DNA of 64,000 nt from positions 1 through 64,000 of the IMG/VR virus record IMGVR_UViG_3300035204_001773; one strand, 5' to 3'. Below are positions 53,306 through 63,744 of this stretch, piece by piece. Below the pieces are notes generated by a model. That model saw only the letters and a program-made list of their open reading frames with translations, ran no database searches and was not told the DNA's origin. The translations under genes were made by a program, and so were the position numbers. Each line of letters begins with the position of its first letter. The first letter of the stretch is position 1. The DNA comes from a virus.

Positions 53306-56300
53306 TCACTTTCTTTGGACGTGAGAAGTCGCGTGTTCAATATACTGTTGACCAGCGCTAGCTATTCTACAAATTTGAGGTATCACAAAATAAGTAACCA
53401 CTGGATAAGAACCGGTATTTCTTCCCGCCCCTAGCGTTGTATCTTGTATAATTTCTGTTGGGTCCATGCCAGAAGGTTCTTGAAAATACAACCATATATA
53501 ATCGCTAGTACAAGGAGACGGGCCAACACCTCCTTGGGAATCTATTGATACTTTGGTAGACGTAAAGGGAACTCTCAAATATATCTTCTGTGGATCATTT
53601 GTTCTACTGCCCATGTCTTTGCCAACTATAGTAAAAGCAGATTGCCCGTTTCTTCCCCAAGTCGCTCCTATACAGTTTTGGAGGAACGAACCCTCAAAAG
53701 CGGGGTGATCTAACCCCCCCTTTACGCTGTATCCTTTGTGCCACGCGGAAATATCCGCCTTTGCATGTTGTTCCAGCATGCTGGTATCAATAACTTCTCC
53801 TAAGGAGATTCCCCAAGCTTGGTAAGTCGGTTTTGGATTCTTCTCGTCAATTTGATTTAGTTTGTCGAAAGGTCCAGCCGCCCCCCACCGTAAAATTTTT
53901 TGATTTTCCTTGCCCACGTGATTTGACACGCTCGAAAAAGATGTGTTTGTTCTAGTACTGGAGCACATTAATAAACCAGCTACGCCTATAACAGATGAAG
54001 CTGGGTGAACCTTATCTTTGCCAACGAGGCCTAGCGGTAAATCCGCCGACAACCGCCCACCTCTTCCTTGTGGGGTTGGTTTCATACTGCGTTCAGTCAG
54101 ATGTTTCATGGTCCACATTCCCTGTCTAGACTTAATATATGACCCATTATTAAATTCTGCATTACCATCTACTATTCTGTTTTCATTTGCCACTGAATTT
54201 CCGTAATCTTTATATTTTCTTACCAAGCAGGATTGCTTTGGAACAGTTGTGCTAGTTGTAGTGGGATACATTCTTAGTTCTATTATGTCACCGGGAGAAA
54301 ATTGATAATGCTCAGGGTCTACAAGCACGGTCCTCTGGTTAGCCATCGTGAAGTTCTCAACTTTGCCTACAATAGTTATTTGGTCGATTCTTTCTGTTAT
54401 AATTAGCCTCCCGTTATTGCGCATCTTATTTATTTTATTGAGGTTACCATAATATATATCCATTGCGCTAACATCGTTCTTCGCGAAAGTGGGGATGACT
54501 CCTGCGTCCCAATATTCATACCCATGCCCCTTAATATCATAACCATCGCCGGGGGCTTCTATCCCCTCGGTTGGGTAAACTTCACTCTTACAATTTCCTC
54601 CGGGCTGCCTTTCGTAAGCGCCTGCCGAAAGCATAATATTTTCTGGAATACCCCCATAATGAGAACCAGCTGTCGCTTTACTTTGGTCATGCCTGTCTAC
54701 ATCTCTTTGTTTGAAATATCCCCTCAATTCTTCTAGTTGCTTTTCGTTATTCTTATCATAAGGGGTAAAAGACGAAACCCTATTAGGAAAAGCTGTGAAA
54801 GCCGTAGTGCTAGAATGTAAATTTTTACCACCCAACCAAAAACTCGGGTCAGATTTCAACCCTAAAGTCCACCCACCGTATCCCAAGGGGTTATCATTGG
54901 ACATACAATATCTGGCATCTCTCCCCCATGCTGTAGCGCTACAGGACAAACATTTCATATCCTCAGAGTAAATCCTAGAAGAGACGGTTGTTAACTGACC
55001 CTTACCTATTGCAGTTGCCCACCACCACGGCCAAAATAATGTACCCCCGCAACCAAGACCCTCTGATCTAAATAAATCGAAATTAGAATGATCCTTCCAC
55101 CCCGGCCTTTGCCTGTATCCACCAGCAACTATTGAGGTAGATTCGTAAGCTATACACCTGAATGGCGGCGGCGACATTAAAGGGGTCATTCCGCCCACGA
55201 ATCTTTTTTTAGCCTCTGTATCATTCGGATTGTCGGGATCGGGTCTCTGATGAGGTAGAACCCAATTATTCCCATTGTCGGTAAATGTGTATCTGTTCTT
55301 TGGGGTAGAGCCATCCGCGCATTTCCATTTATCATTACCATCGGCATCCCAACCATCATGAGTTGGATGCTTGTCGTCATCACATATGTTAACAGCCTTT
55401 TTATGAACAGCGGGAGTGCTTGGCATATTATGTTGCCAGTATCCGTCGTAATCAGCCTGTCTACATTCTTGATTCCCTTCTCCCGGCTCGCAAGGCCAAC
55501 TCGGATGCGTTTGATTACAAACCATCATAGTCTTCCATTTATCTCCATCCCTATCAACCACGGTAATTTCTTTTCCGCAATTCAATATGTCCGAAGACAC
55601 ATTCATTGCGATAGACTCATGGAGTTTATTATGACAGCCAAATCTCATACGGGACCAATCCAAAATCATAGAAGCACTTACTGCTGACCCACGATTTTTA
55701 GAGGAGACTACCATGTTATGAGTAATGTTTGTTATGGTATCTGCTTGTGTTATGTCCTCGGCACCATCCCCTCTATAATTGCTGCCTCCGATACTAATCC
55801 ACGTGCTTTCTCTCCGATGAATTCTAATTACCGAAGAGCCCCCTGAGGCTTTTCCAAGTTCATGCAAAATCATCCCTCCTACGACGCTTAGAGTCCCAAC
55901 AGCTATGGGGCCCAAGGTTAATCCTAGGGCGGGGGTCATAGATGACATTTGTAACATGTACTGTATCATCGTTAATGTACTGTTATAATTTGCTGCGTTG
56001 GCGAGCATACTCACCCTAAATCTCATCTCCTTTACAAACGCACACATGTGATGAACGCCTGCTGGCGTAAAACCCATGGGATAATAACTACCCGCTCTCA
56101 TATATTGACCATCCCGGTAGGTCGGTCCGTAATTAAGGCACGAAGCTCCTATTAAAGAGCTATCCCCCTTTTGGGTTAAAGCTGCGTGTGGATTAATCAT
56201 TGATTCTAGATTACCCTGAACCGGATCGTTATCTGGATTCGATAATCCAAATTGAAAAGCCTCTACACAAACAGGGGAAACGTCTCCGGCCACCATTATA

Positions 56301-57037
56301 GGAATAGCTAGGTCCTCCTCTACCCTTTCGTGACCCCCGAAAGTAGGGTTAAGCTTGCCCGTTCTTCTCCCCGCCATTGTGAGCGTCCCCTTCCTCGTTA
56401 GTACGGAGAAAAAGCCAGTTTTAGCACCATATGGCACACGTATGTAAGTTGTATTTATCTCACCGTCATCCATTTTTACAATTACATTATTCAACAGAAA
56501 TGAATTCCCACATCTATAAGAACCGAATTTTATACAAGTTAACATATGACCAGAACTTGAACCAGTACCTATCCACATACCATATCCAGCGTGAGACTTT
56601 TTAGTTTTTAATTCTAGCCAATCGCCACGACGCACGGTCATAATTTTACTAGGAGTAAAGACGCCATTACGCATTACGTCAGTCTCGTATTTATAATTGT
56701 AATTAAGATTATCCCCTACCGAATCCTTATCATCACCAAAAAACGTATTAGGATTTTTTTCTTCTGGCCTAGCCCATATATCCCACTCATAACCGTTGCA
56801 AGAATCTAATGTTCCCGTCCCGCTCACAGAACCACCAGATGAGCTACCGCTCCATATCTCATGCGACGTAGAATCCTCGTCTATACCTTCTACGTTATAA
56901 TTAGCAAACCATGCACCCCCCGCGCCTCTCCTGACTTGGTTTAATGGCGTATTATTAGAGAAGAACCTGTCTGCTCCCGAAAGCTTATCGGAAGCATTTT
57001 TTAGACTTACAAGTTCTATTTGGTTTCTAATCCCCAT
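53306..57037 (-). CDS. Large structural protein, 1243 aa (tail/receptor-binding candidate)
   Basis: The protein is long, beta-rich and Gly/Ser/Asn/Tyr-rich, typical of virion tail components. It contains a hydrophobic stretch near residues 340-385 (MLANAANYN, LGPIAVGTLSVVGGMIL) and an unusual Cys-rich region (about 480-700, CNQTHPSWPCEPGEGNQEC, CLSCSATAWG). It is the last gene of the leftward late operon. No family was recognised; position and size suggest a tail fibre or receptor-binding protein. Confidence 0.6.
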   Translation of the reverse strand: MGIRNQIELVSLKNASDKLSGADRFFSNNTPLNQVRRGAGGAWFANYNVEGIDEDSTSHEIWSGSSSGGSVSGTGTLDSCNGYEWDIWARPEEKNPNTFFGDDKDSVGDNLNYNYKYETDVMRNGVFTPSKIMTVRRGDWLELKTKKSHAGYGMWIGTGSSSGHMLTCIKFGSYRCGNSFLLNNVIVKMDDGEINTTYIRVPYGAKTGFFSVLTRKGTLTMAGRRTGKLNPTFGGHERVEEDLAIPIMVAGDVSPVCVEAFQFGLSNPDNDPVQGNLESMINPHAALTQKGDSSLIGASCLNYGPTYRDGQYMRAGSYYPMGFTPAGVHHMCAFVKEMRFRVSMLANAANYNSTLTMIQYMLQMSSMTPALGLTLGPIAVGTLSVVGGMILHELGKASGGSSVIRIHRRESTWISIGGSNYRGDGAEDITQADTITNITHNMVVSSKNRGSAVSASMILDWSRMRFGCHNKLHESIAMNVSSDILNCGKEITVVDRDGDKWKTMMVCNQTHPSWPCEPGEGNQECRQADYDGYWQHNMPSTPAVHKKAVNICDDDKHPTHDGWDADGNDKWKCADGSTPKNRYTFTDNGNNWVLPHQRPDPDNPNDTEAKKRFVGGMTPLMSPPPFRCIAYESTSIVAGGYRQRPGWKDHSNFDLFRSEGLGCGGTLFWPWWWATAIGKGQLTTVSSRIYSEDMKCLSCSATAWGRDARYCMSNDNPLGYGGWTLGLKSDPSFWLGGKNLHSSTTAFTAFPNRVSSFTPYDKNNEKQLEELRGYFKQRDVDRHDQSKATAGSHYGGIPENIMLSAGAYERQPGGNCKSEVYPTEGIEAPGDGYDIKGHGYEYWDAGVIPTFAKNDVSAMDIYYGNLNKINKMRNNGRLIITERIDQITIVGKVENFTMANQRTVLVDPEHYQFSPGDIIELRMYPTTTSTTVPKQSCLVRKYKDYGNSVANENRIVDGNAEFNNGSYIKSRQGMWTMKHLTERSMKPTPQGRGGRLSADLPLGLVGKDKVHPASSVIGVAGLLMCSSTRTNTSFSSVSNHVGKENQKILRWGAAGPFDKLNQIDEKNPKPTYQAWGISLGEVIDTSMLEQHAKADISAWHKGYSVKGGLDHPAFEGSFLQNCIGATWGRNGQSAFTIVGKDMGSRTNDPQKIYLRVPFTSTKVSIDSQGGVGPSPCTSDYIWLYFQEPSGMDPTEIIQDTTLGAGRNTGSYPVVTYFVIPQICRIASAGQQYIEHATSHVQRK

Positions 57038-57058
57038 CTTCTTGGTTGTCGGTTGTGT

Positions 57059-58372
57059 TTAAGATAATGGTATTTCTTTTCCGCCTGTTGTTACATAATA
57101 AAACTTTTTAGTATTAGTACCAGACCCGTCATCTTTGTAATTTATTTTAATCATTGGGCTATCTAACATTCCCTCTGCGGTTGCCCAAAAATTAGCCGAA
57201 CTAAATTCGCTGAAAGCAACATCCAAGTAAGCGTGCGTGTCTGAGTGTTTTGGCCTAACCTCTGTGCCAGTAAAGTTTCTTGGCCCCCCGTAAAGTTGAT
57301 AAGCGATTCTGGCCTTGGAAGAACCAATGGGCCCAGCGGCCTGCTTAGTGACTTGAGCATTTTCCCCGGGTAAAGGAACCCTGACTTTAACATTTGCAGT
57401 GCTAAGCCAAGGTTTATTAACTCCGTGAGACACCTCCTGCCCTTCGTAATCAGCATGATTAACTACAGCCGCAGGCAAGGTTCCCTCTACACCATTAGAG
57501 GGTTTAACACTGATACCCCATTGCTTGCCATCAGCCCCTACATCTACAAAAACTTGTGGGTGTGGGCACGCCTCCATGTATGGAGGAAAAGATGGAACTA
57601 ATTGAACCGATCTGACGCCCGCAGCATTAGCCTCTTGAAGCATAAGATGATCAGTGCACGCTTGCCTATAATACCAACTGATAGTTTTGCCTCCGATTTC
57701 CCTGCTTAAGGGTACGTTGGGATATGGATATTGCGCGTCGGGGGCAACCGAAGTGCAATACCCCAAAAGAGTGTAACTCGCCCATTGCTTAACTTGTATA
57801 GGGTCTCCAACAAAGTAAGTTAACTCAGAAGCCATAGCCTTCTTAAACACATCCATGGCGTTATTGGCTACTTGACCCCTTGGGTCGTATAAAAAACCCT
57901 TTGGAGATAACCATTCAACCTCTTTTTCTATTTCGTAATCTAAATATTCTATCTCTGGTCCTCTTATATCGGGTAAAACATACCCCTTTGCGTCAGGAAC
58001 CCCCACATCTGTTCCTATATGATCTCTTCTAACGGTTTTGATTGATCTTGGGAACCCACCAATGCTAACCCCACCATACTCATACCACCTTGAAAACTTG
58101 GAGCCCTTTTGTATGCCTGCATGTATAGGTCTAAGGTTAGTATCGAAATATACAGCCAACCATACAAAATCTAATTCATTTAATTCGAATGGAATACCTA
58201 ATCCACACACTGGAAATCTAGCCGTAAGATCAAGCCCCGCCATAACGCAAGAAGACGGGGTTATATACAATTGATTTTGCTTAGTGCCCTCTACTACCTT
58301 TATACCTCGCCAAGGCATGTCTTGTTTCGGAGACTCGCTCCCTGTGTCTAATGATGCTTTAATAAATCCCAT
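57059..58372 (-). CDS. Structural protein, 437 aa, paralogue of the next gene
   Basis: The N-terminal 110 residues (KASLDTGSESPK, GLGIPFELNELDFVWLAVYFD, RPIHAGIQKGSKFSRWYEYG) align with those of the 416-aa product encoded at 58381-59631. The rest is beta-rich without recognised domains. It is likely a virion component encoded by a duplicated and diverged gene. Confidence 0.65.
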   Translation of the reverse strand: MGFIKASLDTGSESPKQDMPWRGIKVVEGTKQNQLYITPSSCVMAGLDLTARFPVCGLGIPFELNELDFVWLAVYFDTNLRPIHAGIQKGSKFSRWYEYGGVSIGGFPRSIKTVRRDHIGTDVGVPDAKGYVLPDIRGPEIEYLDYEIEKEVEWLSPKGFLYDPRGQVANNAMDVFKKAMASELTYFVGDPIQVKQWASYTLLGYCTSVAPDAQYPYPNVPLSREIGGKTISWYYRQACTDHLMLQEANAAGVRSVQLVPSFPPYMEACPHPQVFVDVGADGKQWGISVKPSNGVEGTLPAAVVNHADYEGQEVSHGVNKPWLSTANVKVRVPLPGENAQVTKQAAGPIGSSKARIAYQLYGGPRNFTGTEVRPKHSDTHAYLDVAFSEFSSANFWATAEGMLDSPMIKINYKDDGSGTNTKKFYYVTTGGKEIPLS

Positions 58373-58380
58373 TTTTTTCC

Positions 58381-59631
58381 TTATAAATCTATTGCGTCAG
58401 CTGGTCTTTTGTTGTATACTGATTGCATATACAGCGGCGGGTAAGGCCACGCAGCAGTATTATACAAATCTGTTCTATCGTACCATGGGTATACTTGACC
58501 CCAGTCTAAAACATCCAAGGTCCCCCTTCCATCTGATTTTGTCCGCACCACGTTGTCAAAACCTTGGTATGGCAAAAGCATTTTCAATTTTAAATCCCCC
58601 TCCAGAACAGTAACCATTTGTAAATGAGTCTTGCACGCCTGCATTAATTGATATGCCGGTCTTTTTTGAGAGTCATCAGCTGGAATTTTTATCCCTGTAA
58701 CATGACCCTCTACAGGTCTACTATCTCCAGTCGCATAAGCAATAGGGTAGTAACAAGCTACTTGATCATACCGAACTCTCTTAAGTTTAACGGTCTCTTT
58801 TAACCAAGATTGAGTAAGGTATTTATGAAGCTCTGAAAACTCTTTCGATTGATGAATTACTCCCGCTCCTCCATGAGCAACGGGATACCTGCTTCCCCCT
58901 ACTTCGTAATATCCCCTATCTGGATAACCACCAGCAGCAGAGATATACCCCTTTCTTTGTCTTCTTGTATTGTATGGAGGGTTTTGTCTTAAAGTTCTAC
59001 TAGCATAAGTCCCGACGTCTTTCTGAGTACAAATGCTTTTTCTCAATTCCCTGTCTATGCCTCTGTATCTATTACCAACCTTATGACTTTTGGTAAATAC
59101 ATTCCAGCTATTAGCGGGATCAGCGAAACCGTTATCTCCCCCTCCGCCAAAACTACCCGGCTCCCATACTTGCCCGTCGACTTGTCTCCAATTTACGCCT
59201 CGATGCGCAGGATTCCAGCTTTGTTTATGATGCATAACTCCTCTAGAATTCTGCTCGTTAGTATTTTCTATTCCATAATACGGGAGAGACTCCATTGGGT
59301 CTGATACAGAAAACATCTTTGGCCATCCTAGCCACCTTTCTCCATGAGCCAACCACGGTAAATGATTTCCTGTGTGACAAATTTCAGCGTGCATGGGTCT
59401 GCCCGACATATCCAAGAAGACCTGTAAATAAATGTGACTTTTTTCATTGATTTTAAAAGGCAAACCCAGCCCATGAATATCTAAAATCTCTCCGCTTATC
59501 TTGGGGTCATAAAACGCCTCGCCTTTTAAAACCCGAAACCACTCGTCTTGAACTTGTTCTACACGAAAAGGGTGATAAACGGCTGACACATCTGACGTTC
59601 CCGGGTCTAAGCTGGCTCTTCTAAAAGGCAT
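58381..59631 (-). CDS. Structural protein, 416 aa, paralogue of the previous gene
   Basis: Shared features with the 437-aa neighbour are RASLDPGTSDV, GLGLPFKINEKSHIYLQVFLD and RPMHAEICHTGNHLPWL. The remainder is Gly/Tyr-rich (NGFADPANSWN, TRRQRKGYISAAGGYPDRGY). It is separated by 8 nt from its paralogue. It is likely a tail or adhesin component. Confidence 0.65.
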   Translation of the reverse strand: MPFRRASLDPGTSDVSAVYHPFRVEQVQDEWFRVLKGEAFYDPKISGEILDIHGLGLPFKINEKSHIYLQVFLDMSGRPMHAEICHTGNHLPWLAHGERWLGWPKMFSVSDPMESLPYYGIENTNEQNSRGVMHHKQSWNPAHRGVNWRQVDGQVWEPGSFGGGGDNGFADPANSWNVFTKSHKVGNRYRGIDRELRKSICTQKDVGTYASRTLRQNPPYNTRRQRKGYISAAGGYPDRGYYEVGGSRYPVAHGGAGVIHQSKEFSELHKYLTQSWLKETVKLKRVRYDQVACYYPIAYATGDSRPVEGHVTGIKIPADDSQKRPAYQLMQACKTHLQMVTVLEGDLKLKMLLPYQGFDNVVRTKSDGRGTLDVLDWGQVYPWYDRTDLYNTAAWPYPPLYMQSVYNKRPADAIDL

Positions 59632-59632
59632 A

Positions 59633-60298
59633 TTAATCTGTAAGTTTAACTACAAAGTCAGTTTTTATATCTCCGACGGAAGTTTTAAAAGTTAATTCGT
59701 CAGAATAATCTCCCGTAGTAATATTTTCTCTACCCGAGACAATTATGTTCGCGTTGTTCTCTATTTTAATGGGCAGATTTGTGGTTGAAAAATTATCCCC
59801 GCCCGAAAAGACCCCACTAAAAACGACGAAGGGCAAATTTGCATTATTATTAGCTACATTTATATTAAGCGTACCTGTTTTGGAAAAGGAATCGCCCTTC
59901 AATATTGTGTAGCTTGGCTTGTCCGAAGCAACATAGAAACTAGTAGTAGCTGTACATCCGCTAGTATTTATATAAAAATTGTCAATAACATTCTTTTCTT
60001 TTACTCCCACGTAGCATATAGGTACGCCGTCAATAAAATATTGATAATTTGAATCGTAAATATCTCCAGAAAGAGAAAAAGATTGACTAGGTAAATAAGA
60101 ATATATATATCTATTTTCTGGATCTATAATTTTCCCCTTATCAAATGAAAATTCTAACGATCTTCCCGTGCCCTCCCATTCACCAGAAAACCCCAGAGCC
60201 CCAGTACCCTCTATATTGTCAAAAGTAAGGCCTGACGCATAAAAAGATAACCGCTTTGCGCTACCAATTTTTCTATTGTTATTTCCAGAGAATTCCAT
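59633..60298 (-). CDS. Beta-rich structural protein, 221 aa
   Basis: The protein is strand-rich, Asn/Gly/Ser-rich (MEFSGNNNRKIGSAK, FYASGLTFDNIEGTG, IVSGRENITTGDYSDEL). It has the look of immunoglobulin-like or fibre-associated virion domains. It is tightly packed (1 nt) between tail genes. Family not identified. Confidence 0.6.
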   Translation of the reverse strand: MEFSGNNNRKIGSAKRLSFYASGLTFDNIEGTGALGFSGEWEGTGRSLEFSFDKGKIIDPENRYIYSYLPSQSFSLSGDIYDSNYQYFIDGVPICYVGVKEKNVIDNFYINTSGCTATTSFYVASDKPSYTILKGDSFSKTGTLNINVANNNANLPFVVFSGVFSGGDNFSTTNLPIKIENNANIIVSGRENITTGDYSDELTFKTSVGDIKTDFVVKLTD

Positions 60299-60299
60299 A

Positions 60300-63200
60300 T
60301 TATCTTATAACGTTCATATTCATTGATGGCCCCACCTTTCTCGACCATACATCCGGCTTAGGAAGCTCAGATGGCCTAGTAGAAAAAGACCAATCTATAT
60401 AAGCTCCATCTTGATCTAAAACTATATTAAAACCATCTAGTCCTGCAGCGGGATTTAAATATGCACTTAGGGCCGGATCTGCGCCGATTTGCCTAAAAGA
60501 TAATGTCTCTCTGGGTAATTGTATCGTAATACTATCAACTGCGTTTCGCATGGAATTATAATAATCATCTATCCCCACTTGAGAAAACCCAAAAGCAGAA
60601 CTAGAAGCGGAGCCATTTGGAATTGGCACTTGCACGATAGTATCGCCCTCTGGATTAGATAGAGATTCTAAATCACTTGTTATATCCATGGAGTTTACAT
60701 CGATAGCTTGAGAATATCCAGCGTTCATAATTCGTCCTCTTACTTGCTTTTGTCCCCTTTCTGTTTTTGTGTAGCTTGCTTGGGTATGCTTTACTCCTTC
60801 GTACCAGTTTTGGCTTGGATAAATAATATCTACAGTCACTTGCGGCCCCATAAATCCAGACCCAGTTGGATCATAAAAAGATTGGGTTGTATTAGCTCCG
60901 ACGGGAGCAGTTGAAAATGGATTAGAATTATTAGGATTTGCGTAAGTGGGCCCACTAAGGCTACGTGTCACCGCCGAATAGCCCGGTGCATAAGATTTTA
61001 TTCTAAACCCTGCGGATAAATGTAATTGGTATCTAGATTCCACTGAAGGAGGCTGATAAACACCATTTACCCATCGAGCAGCATCAGACAACGGCCAATC
61101 AATGGTTCCGTATTGAGATTTTAACTCTTCTTGTCTTTCATTTCTAAGAAATGGCTTCATTAAGTCTGCTTGTGCGTTCGACCAAGCAGTAGTGCCCGCA
61201 ATACTCCAATTTCTTGCGCCCCAATCTGCCCAAGGATAAATATGAGGGTTACCCATATACCATCCTCTCGCATTACCCGCTGCTTCGCTTGTGGCCATAT
61301 GCACCCCCGGTCTAGGAGCCAATCCTTGACCAAGGGTTACTTCTTCGTCTTGAGTAACTATTGGAACAACTCCATACGGATTACTCGGGGAAACATCTGC
61401 GCCTGAAACCGCCCAACCATATAAAGTGGGACACTTACATCCGTCTTTCTTAATGTCTTTCTCGTAATAAGTTTCCGAACAGGGGGCGAGTTTAGCTCTA
61501 TCATCTTTATCTTTATATTCATTAGGATTAACCCACCCCCCATATGTTGATATGGCGGGAGGCACATTTGACGCTGTGGAAATGGTGTCATACAAATGAG
61601 GGGGTTTCGACCAATTTGAAATAATAAAATTATTACCCAAAAAATTTGCAGGAGGAGCAAGCATCAGCACTACCTGAGCATCTCTTCCAGCAGAACTTAC
61701 TTTCCCTTCTATCCGCGCTGCTTGAACCTGACTAGCTAGAGTGTCTTTTATTCTATCAAAAAAGCGTAATTTACTTTTACCATTTAAAGGTATATATGTA
61801 GGCACCAGCTTTTCTAAAAAGTCTACCCCGCTATGCACAAAAGCGCTTTCAAATTCGCTAGCATCAGTTCCCCATGGAGCATTCCTTTGAAAAACTGTAA
61901 ACATTCTATCTGCCTGATTAGTCACATTGAAATAATTATTAGAGAAACTACCGTAAGCTTTACTCAAAATAGATCTTCCCTTAGGGTGACTCCTTATCAA
62001 GCTGTTAAAAGGTAAATCTCCGAAATCATTTCCCTTTATTTTTATTCCTTGTGGTTCATGCTGTGTTTCTAGCTCCCACTTTTCAGTCACCCCACAAAAA
62101 TTCATGTAATCATTTTGTTCCTCGTGAATGTAATATTTTCCATACATATCCGCCACCCGAGCTTCCCACGACTCCCATTTAGATTCTTCTTGTCGACTAT
62201 ATACGGCTACATAGCCCTTACACGCAGCAAGAGATACCGCGTCCGTGGCGTATCTATCAAAAATTTGCTCCCATTGTTGACAGCTAAAGTCTTCATTTAA
62301 CATTTCCTGCATCTCTGGCCCACTAATTTCCTCCAAAATCCTTATGCCCAAATGATTTGTGTCTTTATTAGCAACGGCGTTTGTAAAATAAAAATTATAT
62401 ATAGTTCTCGCGTTTTTATTAAATTTAGCTAAGGCGCAAGATATATCGAACTGTGTTCTGTTTCTTCCGCCGTTAATGCTTGCGGGAAAAATTTCGTACG
62501 GATCCATCACTTGGTAAACTTGCCTATATTGAATCCTTCTTTGAAAGGATTTAGGTCTGGCTGGTTTTTTATAATAAACTTGAAAATTCGTAGTCTTTGT
62601 GGCGGACATATCTAAAGACTCGTTTACATTATCAAAACCTAACCCATCAACAGGATTAAAGACGATTGCTTTAACAGAGTTCATTGCCACCGTCGCAGAA
62701 CTAGTAGCTGAAGTTAAGTATATACATTTTAAGGCAGCGATATCAGAACTAGATTTTAAGAAATCCCAAAAATGCATAAAACCAAAATCAGCAGCCCAAG
62801 CATCAAGAACCTCCCTTAGCGTGCCCGTGTAATCTTTTCTATAGGCTGGATTGATATCCACAAACCCAGCCCAATCTATACCCGCTTCTTTAATCGCCAA
62901 AAGAAGTTCTGAAAAATTATAGTCTACATTAGCTAAATCCCCGTTTGACTCTGTAAATTGTTCTTGTCCTAAGATTATCTTTCCGCCATATCGATGATCT
63001 ACATCTACAATTCTTCCGTAATCAACTACCCGTAATGCGCCATACACCGCTGTCCTGAAAGATGGAAATCTTCCAGCGCCCGCTAACCCATTCAGAGAAT
63101 TTACAACTTGGTCGTAACAAGGTTCACAATTTAAAGCTATATCGAAATTAACCAACCTCGAACGAATAGGTATCCCTCTTGATGGGAGAGGATCTGTCGG

Positions 63201-63722
63201 TCCAGCTGGTGCTGCCGCTGTCCACCCTCCAACAGAAAAGTTCGACGAATTTTGCCTTAGCGAAGAATACACAGAAGATAGAAGAGCGTAATTTGTTGGT
63301 GTTGTATCAAATATCTCTGCATCATTATTGCTGGCGTGTTGATTAATCAATCCGACATAAATTTTATCTAATAATATAGAGGCGTCAACGAAGGTTAATG
63401 TAAGGGTTTTCTGAGATACTGCGGTATTTTTTTCTATTTTCTGCAAGAATAACTGCGGCAATATAGTGCCAGCGATAGAAACTTCATAGTATCTATCAGA
63501 TACATTCACAGCCAAGCTGTTTATAGCGGCCGGAAAAGTGGTTTTTGGAATAGTTCCATCCTCCACGCAGCGGACCACTACCTTGGTAATTTCCCCCGGA
63601 GTATGATTAAGGCTAACCCCATATATTTTCATACCAGCGAAGGTATTTTTTGGGTAACTTACCGATCCTCCACTAAATACTATATCATCAAATGAATAAA
63701 AATTGTCTCCGTCGTGTGGCAT
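60300..63722 (-). CDS. Large tail protein, baseplate-hub-like, 1140 aa
   Basis: The N-terminal 400 residues contain GVSLNHTPGEITKVVVRCV, NFDIALNCEPCYDQVVNSLN and the segment YTGTLREVLDAWAADFGFMHFWDF. This resembles the (T/S)LREVLDxWxxxFGF motif of phage baseplate-hub proteins. The C-terminal part is long, Tyr/Pro/Asn-rich and probably extends from the tail tip. It is the biggest member of the late leftward operon. Hub identity is an inference. Confidence 0.55.
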   Translation of the reverse strand: MPHDGDNFYSFDDIVFSGGSVSYPKNTFAGMKIYGVSLNHTPGEITKVVVRCVEDGTIPKTTFPAAINSLAVNVSDRYYEVSIAGTILPQLFLQKIEKNTAVSQKTLTLTFVDASILLDKIYVGLINQHASNNDAEIFDTTPTNYALLSSVYSSLRQNSSNFSVGGWTAAAPAGPTDPLPSRGIPIRSRLVNFDIALNCEPCYDQVVNSLNGLAGAGRFPSFRTAVYGALRVVDYGRIVDVDHRYGGKIILGQEQFTESNGDLANVDYNFSELLLAIKEAGIDWAGFVDINPAYRKDYTGTLREVLDAWAADFGFMHFWDFLKSSSDIAALKCIYLTSATSSATVAMNSVKAIVFNPVDGLGFDNVNESLDMSATKTTNFQVYYKKPARPKSFQRRIQYRQVYQVMDPYEIFPASINGGRNRTQFDISCALAKFNKNARTIYNFYFTNAVANKDTNHLGIRILEEISGPEMQEMLNEDFSCQQWEQIFDRYATDAVSLAACKGYVAVYSRQEESKWESWEARVADMYGKYYIHEEQNDYMNFCGVTEKWELETQHEPQGIKIKGNDFGDLPFNSLIRSHPKGRSILSKAYGSFSNNYFNVTNQADRMFTVFQRNAPWGTDASEFESAFVHSGVDFLEKLVPTYIPLNGKSKLRFFDRIKDTLASQVQAARIEGKVSSAGRDAQVVLMLAPPANFLGNNFIISNWSKPPHLYDTISTASNVPPAISTYGGWVNPNEYKDKDDRAKLAPCSETYYEKDIKKDGCKCPTLYGWAVSGADVSPSNPYGVVPIVTQDEEVTLGQGLAPRPGVHMATSEAAGNARGWYMGNPHIYPWADWGARNWSIAGTTAWSNAQADLMKPFLRNERQEELKSQYGTIDWPLSDAARWVNGVYQPPSVESRYQLHLSAGFRIKSYAPGYSAVTRSLSGPTYANPNNSNPFSTAPVGANTTQSFYDPTGSGFMGPQVTVDIIYPSQNWYEGVKHTQASYTKTERGQKQVRGRIMNAGYSQAIDVNSMDITSDLESLSNPEGDTIVQVPIPNGSASSSAFGFSQVGIDDYYNSMRNAVDSITIQLPRETLSFRQIGADPALSAYLNPAAGLDGFNIVLDQDGAYIDWSFSTRPSELPKPDVWSRKVGPSMNMNVIR

Positions 63723-63744
63723 TATTCCTTTTTCCTAGAGCTCT

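Noticed and set aside
55186-55383. Short frames opposite or within the large tail genes
   Set aside because: They are shadows of the 1243-aa and 1140-aa coding sequences, with low-complexity products and no ribosome-binding sites.
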